DNA from: HIMB59 sp038124765
GTDB taxonomy: Bacteria > Pseudomonadota > Alphaproteobacteria > HIMB59
Direction of reading: 5' to 3'
NCBI GenBank assembly: GCA_038124765.1
Contig: JAYPCO010000040.1
Coordinates: 1-7,864 of the forward strand
DNA length: 7,864 nucleotides
The notes under the pieces were generated by a model. That model searched no databases. It was not told the DNA's origin and saw only the letters and a program-made list of their open reading frames with translations. Shown here piece by piece: positions 1 through 6,571 of the stretch (within the stretch, counting starts at the first letter, position 1; each line of letters begins with the position of its first letter). Made by a program: the position numbers and the translations under genes.

Positions 1-89
1 GCTATTTGAAAGTATTCTTGATAAAGCTCTTGCACACTTATGTTTTTATCTTGAAGAGATCTCTTAATTTGACTTATTGACTTTTTCAC
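1..89 (-). CDS. gatA: Glutamyl/aspartyl-tRNA amidotransferase subunit A, N-terminal fragment (partial)
   Basis: Only the first 29 codons are present; the gene runs off the left edge of the window. GatA is the amidase-signature subunit of cytoplasmic GatCAB, which releases ammonia from glutamine to convert Glu-tRNA(Gln) and/or Asp-tRNA(Asn) to the amidated forms. The translation begins MKKSISQIKRSLQDK and continues through an ISVQELYQEY stretch, which matches the usual GatA N-terminal helix pattern (short Ser/Leu-rich helix, 'S..EL' and an aromatic residue). The catalytic Ser-Ser-Lys region lies outside the window. The start is GTG at 89-87, directly after the gatC stop (90-92) with no gap, so translation is probably coupled. 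The identification rests mainly on position behind gatC plus this short match; a functional full-length gene cannot be confirmed here. Confidence 0.82.
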   Translation of the reverse strand, partial: MKKSISQIKRSLQDKNISVQELYQEYFQI

Positions 90-371
90 TTACTCTACAA
101 CTTTTGGAACTTTAAAAAAGTTTTGTGCCCTATCGGGGGCATTGGATAAAACATCTTCCACAGAATTAGATTTTTCTACCTTGTCTGTTCTAATAGAAAC
201 AGTATTTTCTGTAACATTATGCAGTGGTTCAATATTTTCTGTATCAATTTTTTTTAAATTATCTACCCATTGTATAATATCTTTGAGTGAATTCTCATAA
301 AAACTCTCTTTTTCTGATGGTAAATTTAACTTTGCTAAATAGGAAATTCTTTTAATATCAATATCACTCAT
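90..371 (-). CDS. gatC: Glutamyl/aspartyl-tRNA amidotransferase subunit C
   Basis: A 93-residue protein, close to the usual 95 or so for GatC, the small subunit that wraps around GatA and GatB and stabilises the amidotransferase. Family marks are visible: an N-terminal 'I..ISYLAKLNL' helix, a central 'W V..L..IDTENIEPLHNV' segment (IDTENIEP is the GatC hallmark) and the C-terminal 'NAPDRAQNFFKVPKVVE', nearly identical to the family consensus ending in VPKVVE. I chose the ATG at 371-369, giving MSDIDIKRISYL; an in-frame ATG 13 codons upstream (410) would add a non-conserved tail running into ruvX. With this start only one base (372) separates it from the divergent ruvX start. No Shine-Dalgarno sequence precedes it. 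gatA follows immediately, so this is a gatCA operon; gatB is not in the window. Confidence 0.95.
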   Translation of the reverse strand: MSDIDIKRISYLAKLNLPSEKESFYENSLKDIIQWVDNLKKIDTENIEPLHNVTENTVSIRTDKVEKSNSVEDVLSNAPDRAQNFFKVPKVVE

Positions 372-372
372 A

Positions 373-819
373 ATGGTCGTCGATACTATATCAGATTTTT
401 TACTAAGCAATAATTATAGCAAAAAATTTATAGCCATAGACTATGGATTAAAATTTATTGGTATGGCTATAAGCGATTCAACTAATATTATTTCTATTCC
501 TTATAGGACTGTCAGCGAATATGAATTTTTTTCAAATATTGAGCAAATCCTAAAATCTGAAAAAATTTCAGGCATTATTATTGGCATGCCCTATTACCTT
601 GATGGTCGAGAGTCTGAAATGAGTTCTAATGTTCGACAATTTGCAAAAAAAATAGAAAAAATAACCTCTTTGCCTATTTTATTTATAGACGAAAGGTTAT
701 CGAGCAAGAGCTATAAATCTGCAAAAAAATCAAAATTAGACTCAGTTCATGAAAAAAGCGCTTGTTTAATACTTGATGATTTTTTAACTTTGTATAGAAA
801 CTCACCTAGTGGTAAATAA
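373..819 (+). CDS. ruvX: YqgF/RuvX family RNase H-fold nuclease (putative pre-16S rRNA nuclease)
   Basis: A 148-residue single-domain protein of the YqgF/RuvX family, proposed to process the 5' end of 16S rRNA and related in fold to RuvC Holliday junction resolvases. Visible motifs: 'AIDYGLKFIGMAISD' (first catalytic Asp, D23), 'GIIIGMPYYLDGRESEMS' (the conserved G-P...dG loop, about 68-84), and 'FIDERLSS' (D106-E107-R108). The last family motif, normally 'D..AA..IL', reads 'VHEKSACLILDDFL' (125-138), so the usual catalytic Asp is His126. The ATG at 373 was kept because the 'MVVDTISDFL' lead before the core resembles the N-terminal extension of alphaproteobacterial homologues. It starts 1 nt from divergent gatC and overlaps pyrB by 11 nt at its end, probably as first gene of ruvX-pyrB-plsY-topA. 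No Shine-Dalgarno sequence is seen. Confidence 0.93.
   Translation: MVVDTISDFLLSNNYSKKFIAIDYGLKFIGMAISDSTNIISIPYRTVSEYEFFSNIEQILKSEKISGIIIGMPYYLDGRESEMSSNVRQFAKKIEKITSLPILFIDERLSSKSYKSAKKSKLDSVHEKSACLILDDFLTLYRNSPSGK
385..393 (-). promoter_or_regulatory. Candidate extended -10 promoter for gatCA (inside ruvX)
   Basis: Read on the minus strand, 393-385 is TGATATAGT, which fits an extended -10 element (TGn followed by a hexamer with 5 of 6 matches to TATAAT). The usual initiation point about 7 nt downstream would fall near 378, leaving a leader of only about 7 nt before the gatC ATG at 371. No good -35 hexamer is visible at 16-18 nt spacing. Placement inside the ruvX reading frame is forced by the absence of intergenic DNA. 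This is pattern matching in AT-rich DNA, so chance matches are likely. Confidence 0.3.
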
Positions 820-1705
820 AAAAATCACCTCTATTGATGACCTTTCAACTCGGGAAATTGATGGCATCGCAGATCTCGCGATCAAATTTCAAAAAACTAA
901 AAAAAACTACTCAAATAAAAATCCCAAAAATATATTCAATTTATTTTTAGAGCCTTCAACAAGAACGACTGTTAGCTTTGAGTTAGCGGCCAGAAAATTA
1001 GGTCATAAAGTTATAAATATTAATTTTGAAAAAAGTTCCCTATCAAAAGGTGAAACTTTTGAGGACACAATGGATACTCTAATAAGCATGGGACCTGATT
1101 TACTTATCATTCGAGATAAAAATAACTATTCGCCTCATAATATTAGCAGTAAGCATAAAATACGAGTAATTAATGCAGGTGATGGAACTAATGAACACCC
1201 AACTCAAGCCTTACTAGATTATGCGGTAATTAAATCTATTTTTAAAAAGAAAAAGATTAAAATTGGAATTTGTGGTGATATAAAACATAGTCGAGTAGCT
1301 CATTCAAATATAAAACTTTTCACCAAAATGGGTTTTGACATCCATTTAATTGCACCAAATTATTTTCTAGATAAATCAAATCTGAAAAATCTAAACCCTA
1401 ATATGACCTATCATAAAAACTTAAATTCATTAAAAAAAGTTGATGTACTCATGATGCTTCGAGTTCAAAAAGAAAGAATTCACAAAAGTGCTAATAGTTT
1501 AATGAATAATTTTAAAAAGGATTTTTGCCTATCGTCTAAACATTTATCCTATAAGCCTTATTTAATGCATCCGGGTCCAGTTAATCGAAATATTGAGATT
1601 AGCGATGCGGTTATGGATCAATACCCTAAATCTTTAGTATTAAAACAGGTGAATATGGGTGTTTATGTAAGAATGGCTTGTCTAAAATTTTTACTAGGCA
1701 AATGA
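809..1705 (+). CDS. pyrB: Aspartate carbamoyltransferase catalytic subunit
   Basis: A 298-residue ATCase catalytic chain, slightly short of the usual 300-320, catalysing the committed step of pyrimidine synthesis (carbamoyl phosphate + aspartate to carbamoyl aspartate). Motifs in order: 'FLEPSTRTTVSFE' (carbamoyl-phosphate loop, S50-T53), 'SSLSKGETFEDT' (active-site Lys of the 80s loop, K80), 'NAGDGTNEHPTQALLDY' (H130-P-T-Q), 'HSRVAHSN' (R162), 'MMLRVQKER' (R218) and 'LMHPGPVNRNIEI' (residues 252-264, the proline loop). All key residues are present. The start is GTG at 809; an in-frame stop at 785-787 and no other start codon upstream support it. It overlaps the ruvX end by 11 nt and its TGA overlaps the plsY ATG (ATGA). 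No regulatory pyrI is seen, and the pyrC gene that usually follows in Alphaproteobacteria is missing here. Confidence 0.97.
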   Translation: MVNKKITSIDDLSTREIDGIADLAIKFQKTKKNYSNKNPKNIFNLFLEPSTRTTVSFELAARKLGHKVININFEKSSLSKGETFEDTMDTLISMGPDLLIIRDKNNYSPHNISSKHKIRVINAGDGTNEHPTQALLDYAVIKSIFKKKKIKIGICGDIKHSRVAHSNIKLFTKMGFDIHLIAPNYFLDKSNLKNLNPNMTYHKNLNSLKKVDVLMMLRVQKERIHKSANSLMNNFKKDFCLSSKHLSYKPYLMHPGPVNRNIEISDAVMDQYPKSLVLKQVNMGVYVRMACLKFLLGK

Positions 1706-2286
1706 TAACTGCATTATTTTTATCTTATTTATTCGGATCAATACCCTTTGGGAAAATTGTAACTCAAATTTTAACAGGTAAAGATATAACAAAATCAGGT
1801 TCTGGAAATATAGGTGCCACCAACGTATATAGAACTGTCTCTAAAAAAATTGGATTATTAGTTTTATTATTAGATGGATTAAAACCTTTATTAGCTTTAG
1901 TTTTGATAAAATTTTGGCAGCCTGAAGATTTTGAAACCTTTAAATATTTATATCTACTAACTTCAATTCTCGGACATATGTATCCTATTTGGCTAGGGTT
2001 TAAAGGTGGAAAAGGAGTAGCCTGCTATTTTGGCGGTAATCTTTTAATAGATCCATTGTTAACAATTTCTTCAATGGTTGTTTGGATAATTGTTGTAAAA
2101 ATAACAAAACTCTCTTCTTTAGGGGCTTTAATTTCAATAATTCTTTTGACAACTATTCAATTTATTTTTATGAATGGCACTTTAAATAAAATTAACTTAA
2201 TCGTAATTTTAATTCTTATTATGTTTAAACACAAAGAAAACATAGCAAGATTAATGAGTGGAAAAGAAAACAAAATTAATTTTTAA
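1702..2286 (+). CDS. plsY: Acyl-phosphate:glycerol-3-phosphate acyltransferase
   Basis: A 194-residue integral membrane enzyme that acylates glycerol-3-phosphate with acyl-phosphate, the first step of phospholipid synthesis. The three PlsY motifs are intact: 'SGSGNIGATNVYR' (32-44), 'KGGKGVAC' (101-108, glycine-rich phosphate loop) and 'HKENIARLMSGKE' (177-189). Hydrophobic stretches at about 1-25, 48-72, 84-99, 116-135 and 138-158/164-175 fit the multi-pass topology of the family. I chose the ATG at 1702, which overlaps the pyrB TGA as ATGA and puts 'SYLFGSIPFG' right at the N-terminus as in relatives; an in-frame TTG at 1678 would add eight charged residues lying inside pyrB. The pyrB-plsY overlap suggests coupled translation. 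topA begins 5 nt after its stop, without the dprA that often lies between. Confidence 0.96.
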   Translation: MITALFLSYLFGSIPFGKIVTQILTGKDITKSGSGNIGATNVYRTVSKKIGLLVLLLDGLKPLLALVLIKFWQPEDFETFKYLYLLTSILGHMYPIWLGFKGGKGVACYFGGNLLIDPLLTISSMVVWIIVVKITKLSSLGALISIILLTTIQFIFMNGTLNKINLIVILILIMFKHKENIARLMSGKENKINF

Positions 2287-2291
2287 TAATT

Positions 2292-4805
2292 ATGAACTTA
2301 CTTGTCGTAGAATCTCCAGCAAAAGCAAAAACTATTAATAAATATTTGGGAGATGACTTCGAAGTTATCGCAACCGTAGGTCATTTTCGAGACTTAGCCA
2401 AAAGAGATGGGGTAAAAGTGGCAGAAGACTACAGTGATGTTCATTTAAATTGGGAAACAACATCAGCTGGAATGAAGATGTTAGAAGCCATCGAAAAAAA
2501 AGCTACGGGATATGATAAAATTTACCTAGCTACTGATCCAGATAGAGAAGGTGAAGCAATAACATGGCATTTAATTAAATCATTAGAGAAAAAAGTTGAT
2601 GTTAATAAGTTTCAAAGAATTACATTCAACGAAATAACTAAAAATGCAGTTTTAAATAGTTTTGAAAGAGCAAGAAAGGTTGACGATCATCTTGTTTCAG
2701 CTTATTTAGCAAGAAGAAGCTTGGATTATCTAGCGGGTTATAGCTTATCTCCCGTGCTTTGGAGAAAGATGCCAGGAAGCCGATCAGCAGGCCGCGTACA
2801 ATCTGTTGCTGTTCGTTTGATCTATGAAAAAGAGATTGAGATAGAACAGTTCGAACCAGAAAAATTTTTCAAACTAAATATCGAAGGTGAAATTAATGGA
2901 TCAGCTTTAGAGACCTCTATAGTTTCTTTTGAAGGTCAAAAAGTAGATAAATTATTTTTTAAAGAAGAGGATCTTGCTAAAAAGGCAGAAAATCTAATAC
3001 TTTCTAGTCAGTTTAAAGTAGAAAATATAGATGAAAGAAAAGTTTCCAGAAAACCAAAGGCACCTTTTAATACTTCTACACTTCAACAAACTGCAAATAG
3101 TCAATTAAACTTTAGCGCAAGTCAAACTATGACTATAGCCCAAGGACTTTATATGGGAGTAGATATTAATAAAGAGACAACCGCATTAATCACCTATATG
3201 AGAACTGATAGCATTAGCCTGTCTAAAGACTCCATTGATTTAATTCGTCAAAAAATTTTAGATGATCACGGAGACAAATATCTCCCTAATGAACCTATTG
3301 AATATAAAACGAAGAAAAAAAATGCCCAAGAGGCACACGAAGCAATTCGTCCTACAGATATAAATATTAAACCGGAAGATATCAAAGCCTATATTAGTGA
3401 AGAACAATACAAGCTTTATGATTTAATTTGGAGAAGAACTATCTCCTCACAAATGACTAATGCGGAAACTAATTTAAAAACAATTAGCATTAAAAATGCT
3501 GAAGAGTCTCTTATTCTAAAAGCAACTATGGGTAAATTAACTTTTGATGGTTTTAAGAAAATTTACAACTTGCAAGAGGAAGATGAAGAACAAACATTTT
3601 CGTTATTAGATGATATTAATATAAATGATGAATATTTTGCTAAAAAAGTTCAAATTGATGAATCATATACATCTCCACCCTCTAGATATACTGATGCGAG
3701 TTTAGTAAAAAAATTAGAAGAACTTGATATTGGAAGACCCTCAACATATGCCTCTATTATTCAAGTCATTCAATCTAGGGGTTATGTAATTAAAAATGGT
3801 AAATCTTTTCATTTAAATGATAGAGGTCGGGTAGTTAATGTTTTTCTAGTTAATTATTTTAAAAAATTCTTGGAGTACAAGTTCACAGCCGATATGGAAC
3901 AACAGTTAGATGATGTTGCATCTAATAAAGCTGAATGGAAAGAATTAGTTCTTAATTTTTGGAAAGATTTTGAAAAATTTATCAATGAAGTTATGAGTAA
4001 ACCGAATAGAGAAGTTATTGATGTTATTAATGATGAATTAACCCCGGTAATTTTTCATAAAAAAGACATTGGAACTGAAATCAAATGTACTTCATGGACT
4101 AATTGTTCCCACGATAGTAGCGGAGAATTAGGTATAAAAGTTGGTAAAATAGGAGGATTTATAGGTTGTTCAAAATACCCAGATTGTAAATACACAATAT
4201 CTATTGGTAATTTTATCAAAGAAGTTAACCCTAATAATAAAGATGATGATATTGTTACCTTTCCTCGCGTTCTAGGCATTGATGCCGACACTAATAAAGA
4301 AATATCGATACAACTTGGTCCTTATGGCTATTACTTGCAGCTCGGGAAAGAAACTGATGAAGAAAAACCTAAAAGGGTTACTTTGCCTAAAACTTATGAT
4401 CCAATGAACTTAGGTATGAATGTTGCCAGCCAATTAATCAAATTGCCCATAACCCTTGGTAAATATCCTGAAACAGAAGAGCCAGTGATTGCAAACATCG
4501 GTGCTTATGGCCCATATGTGAAATTTCAAGATATTTTTGCATCCTTAGGAAGGAAATTTGATGTTTTGGAAATTTCCTTGGATCAAGCTATTGAATTAAT
4601 CAACATTAAAAAAAATAAACCTACTAATAAAGTAAGAGAAATTGGAACTTTAAAAAGAAGACGTCAAAAAGCGAACTTGTATAAAGGCAAGTCAGGAAAA
4701 TACTATTTTAAGATTGGTATTATGAATTATAAAATTCCACCAGAATACGACGGTGAGAATTTAACAATAGAAGATGTTGAAAAAATTTTAAAAGCTAATC
4801 GTTAA
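2292..4805 (+). CDS. topA: DNA topoisomerase I (type IA)
   Basis: An 837-residue type IA topoisomerase, of usual length, that relaxes negative supercoils. An N-terminal TOPRIM domain carries E7 ('VVESPAKAKT') and the 'TDPDREGE' motif (D82, D84, E86) for Mg2+. 'SRSAGRVQSVAVRL' (about 163-176) is a conserved core segment. The catalytic tyrosine is Y302 in 'TYMRTDS', with R304 next to it, and 'EELDIGRPSTYASII' (476-490) is typical of the family. A zinc-ribbon-like segment has four cysteines (C599, C605, C626, C632; '...GGFIGCSKYPDCKYT'), followed by alphaproteobacterial-type C-terminal repeats ('LGPYGYYLQLG', 'IGAYGPYVKF') and a basic tail ('LKRRRQKA', about 787-794). The start ATG is 5 nt after plsY and lacks a Shine-Dalgarno sequence. 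It ends tail to tail with aspS, sharing TTAA at the stops. Confidence 0.98.
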   Translation: MNLLVVESPAKAKTINKYLGDDFEVIATVGHFRDLAKRDGVKVAEDYSDVHLNWETTSAGMKMLEAIEKKATGYDKIYLATDPDREGEAITWHLIKSLEKKVDVNKFQRITFNEITKNAVLNSFERARKVDDHLVSAYLARRSLDYLAGYSLSPVLWRKMPGSRSAGRVQSVAVRLIYEKEIEIEQFEPEKFFKLNIEGEINGSALETSIVSFEGQKVDKLFFKEEDLAKKAENLILSSQFKVENIDERKVSRKPKAPFNTSTLQQTANSQLNFSASQTMTIAQGLYMGVDINKETTALITYMRTDSISLSKDSIDLIRQKILDDHGDKYLPNEPIEYKTKKKNAQEAHEAIRPTDINIKPEDIKAYISEEQYKLYDLIWRRTISSQMTNAETNLKTISIKNAEESLILKATMGKLTFDGFKKIYNLQEEDEEQTFSLLDDININDEYFAKKVQIDESYTSPPSRYTDASLVKKLEELDIGRPSTYASIIQVIQSRGYVIKNGKSFHLNDRGRVVNVFLVNYFKKFLEYKFTADMEQQLDDVASNKAEWKELVLNFWKDFEKFINEVMSKPNREVIDVINDELTPVIFHKKDIGTEIKCTSWTNCSHDSSGELGIKVGKIGGFIGCSKYPDCKYTISIGNFIKEVNPNNKDDDIVTFPRVLGIDADTNKEISIQLGPYGYYLQLGKETDEEKPKRVTLPKTYDPMNLGMNVASQLIKLPITLGKYPETEEPVIANIGAYGPYVKFQDIFASLGRKFDVLEISLDQAIELINIKKNKPTNKVREIGTLKRRRQKANLYKGKSGKYYFKIGIMNYKIPPEYDGENLTIEDVEKILKANR

Positions 4806-4813
4806 ATTTTTTT
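4780..4813. terminator. Weak AT-only inverted repeat across the topA/aspS stops (possible bidirectional terminator)
   Basis: The arms at 4780-4791 (AAAAAATTTTAA) and 4802-4813 (TTAAATTTTTTT) pair at 11 of 12 positions around a 10-nt loop that contains the end of topA, and each arm gives a run of U at the 3' side on its own strand. An A/U-only stem is weakly stable, and such repeats arise easily by chance in DNA this AT-rich. It is listed because no other terminator-like structure lies between these two convergent genes. Confidence 0.22.
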
Positions 4814-6571
4814 AATATTTAATTCTTTAAGCTGTCTGTCATCAATAGATACAGGGGCATTCATCATAAGATCTTGGGCTTTTTGGTTAAAAGGAAATGC
4901 TATTACTTCTCGAATATTTTCATTATCACTCAAAAGCATTATAATTCTATCAAGACCAGGGGCACAACCACCATGCGGAGGAACGCCATAATGGAATGCT
5001 TCAAATAAAGCGCTAAATTTAGTTTTAATTGTTTCTTCGTTATATCCAGCAATTTCAAATGCTTTTTTCATTATATCAGGTCTATGGTTTCTTATAGCAC
5101 CTGATGATAACTCAATACCATTACATACGATATCATATTGGTATGCCAAAACATCAAGAGGATCTTTATTTATAAGCGTATCCATGCCTCCTTGTGGCAT
5201 TGAAAATGGATTATGGCTAAAATCAATTTTACCAGTTATTGGGTCTTTTTCGTACATTGGATAATCGACCACCCAGCAAAACTCATAGGAATTTTTATTT
5301 ATTAATTCTAACTCTTGACCAACTTTTGTAATAACTTTAGATCCAAAATCATAGGACTCCTGAGGTATATCACAAATAAAGAGAAGACCATCCTTTTGAT
5401 TGAAGGAGTTTTCTTTAATCATTTTTGTTAAGTTTTCTTGATTAAAGTTTTTTGCAAGAGGGCCTTTAGCTTCTAGGTTTTCAAAATTGATATAACCAAG
5501 ACCTTTTTTTCCCTGATCAATAGCCCATTTATTCAAATTATCATAGAAGCTTCGAGGTTTTCCCTCTGATTTTAAAGCTTGAATACAATTGACTATTGCG
5601 CCTTTGCTAATCAAATTTTCAAATATTTGAAGGCCTGAGCCTTTAAAAAATTCTGTAACGTTTACTAATCTAAGTGGGTTTCTTAAATCAGGCTTATCTG
5701 ATCCAAATTGAGTAATACTTTGATTATAAGTAAAAGTTGGAAAGGGTAATTGATTTAAAGATTTACTCTCGGGTTTAAATTTATCAAAAATACTAAATAA
5801 TAATCTGCTAATGACATCTAAAACTTGATCTTGCGTTGCGAAACTCATTTCCATATCAATTTGATAAAACTCACCAGGAGAACGATCCGCCCTACTGTCT
5901 TCATCTCTAAAACAAGGAGCAATTTGAAAATATTTATCAATACCTGATGCGATAAAAAGCTGTTTAAATTGTTGTGGAGCCTGAGGAAGCGCATAAAATG
6001 AACCCTTATGGATTCTCGAGGGAACTAAGTAGTCTCTTGCTCCCTCTGGAGATGGGGCAGTTAATATTGGCGTTGCTAATTCTAAAAAACCCTCATTAGT
6101 CATAAAGCTTCTAACAAAACTGATAACTTCAGTTCTTAATTTAATATTTTTCTGCATACGACTTCTTCGAAGATCAAGATATCTATATTTAAGTCGAATT
6201 TCCTCACCATAGTCGTTTTCAGAGTTAACTTCTAAGGGCAAAGGCTTTGCACAGTGGCTAAGATATTCAAATGATTCAATTTTTAATTCTACTTTGCCAG
6301 TGTCTAGATTCTTATTAATTGTATCTGAACTTCTCTCCATTACTGTTCCAGAGAACATTACAACATCTTCATTTTTTAATTTGGAAAGTTCATCAAATAT
6401 CGATGAAGAGTTATCTACAACACATTGTAAAAGAGATGTTGAGTCTCTAAGGTCTATGAAAAGTAAATTTCCATGATCTCGTGACCTATTTACCCAACCA
6501 GCAATATTGATAATTTTACCAACTTTATTTTCATTTATCTGATTTATATAACAATCTCTATATTTGTTCAT
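4802..6571 (-). CDS. aspS: Aspartyl-tRNA synthetase, bacterial type, probably non-discriminating
   Basis: A 589-residue class II synthetase of bacterial length. Domains: an N-terminal OB-fold anticodon-binding domain (about 1-105, 'IAGWVNRSRDHGNLLFIDLRD'), catalytic core from about 125 ('RYLDLRR', 130-136), 'PILTAPSPEGARDYLVPSR' (168-186), motif 2 'FRDEDSRADRSPGEFYQID' (221-239), a bacterial GAD insertion (about 285-415) and motif 3 'GLDRIIMLL' (539-547), ending with 'FPFNQKAQDLMMNAP'. His33 sits where discriminating enzymes such as E. coli have Leu, and Asp83 where E. coli has Lys; His at the first position is known from non-discriminating AspRS that also charge tRNA(Asn). This agrees with gatCA at 1-371. 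The ATG at 6571 fits the family N-terminus and overlaps hdaA by 14 nt; a weak AAGAG lies 5 nt upstream (6581-6577). It is probably the last gene of a three-gene operon. Confidence 0.97.
   Translation of the reverse strand: MNKYRDCYINQINENKVGKIINIAGWVNRSRDHGNLLFIDLRDSTSLLQCVVDNSSSIFDELSKLKNEDVVMFSGTVMERSSDTINKNLDTGKVELKIESFEYLSHCAKPLPLEVNSENDYGEEIRLKYRYLDLRRSRMQKNIKLRTEVISFVRSFMTNEGFLELATPILTAPSPEGARDYLVPSRIHKGSFYALPQAPQQFKQLFIASGIDKYFQIAPCFRDEDSRADRSPGEFYQIDMEMSFATQDQVLDVISRLLFSIFDKFKPESKSLNQLPFPTFTYNQSITQFGSDKPDLRNPLRLVNVTEFFKGSGLQIFENLISKGAIVNCIQALKSEGKPRSFYDNLNKWAIDQGKKGLGYINFENLEAKGPLAKNFNQENLTKMIKENSFNQKDGLLFICDIPQESYDFGSKVITKVGQELELINKNSYEFCWVVDYPMYEKDPITGKIDFSHNPFSMPQGGMDTLINKDPLDVLAYQYDIVCNGIELSSGAIRNHRPDIMKKAFEIAGYNEETIKTKFSALFEAFHYGVPPHGGCAPGLDRIIMLLSDNENIREVIAFPFNQKAQDLMMNAPVSIDDRQLKELNIKKI

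Noticed and set aside
332..361. Promoter for ruvX (TTGCTA at 332 with TATCAA or TAATAT downstream)
   Set aside because: Each hexamer matches only 4 of 6 and the spacing is off for one pairing; in DNA this AT-rich it is not distinguishable from chance.
372..410. Longer GatC beginning at an ATG at 410
   Set aside because: The 13 extra residues have no counterpart in GatC proteins and would overlap the start of ruvX; MSDIDIKRISYL fits the family.
1696..1698. AGG before plsY as a ribosome-binding site
   Set aside because: Only three bases match and it ends 3 nt from the ATG, too close for normal function.
1678..1701. Longer PlsY beginning with TTG at 1678
   Set aside because: The extra eight residues lie inside pyrB; the ATG at 1702 overlaps the pyrB stop as ATGA and matches the PlsY N-terminus.
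4055..4291. Open frame of 78 codons on the minus strand inside topA
   Set aside because: It lies entirely under the TopA zinc-ribbon region, which is clearly conserved on the plus strand; the minus-strand translation has no recognisable domain.
6294..6476. Open frame of 60 codons on the plus strand inside aspS
   Set aside because: It lies under the conserved OB-fold domain of AspRS and has no family-like features.
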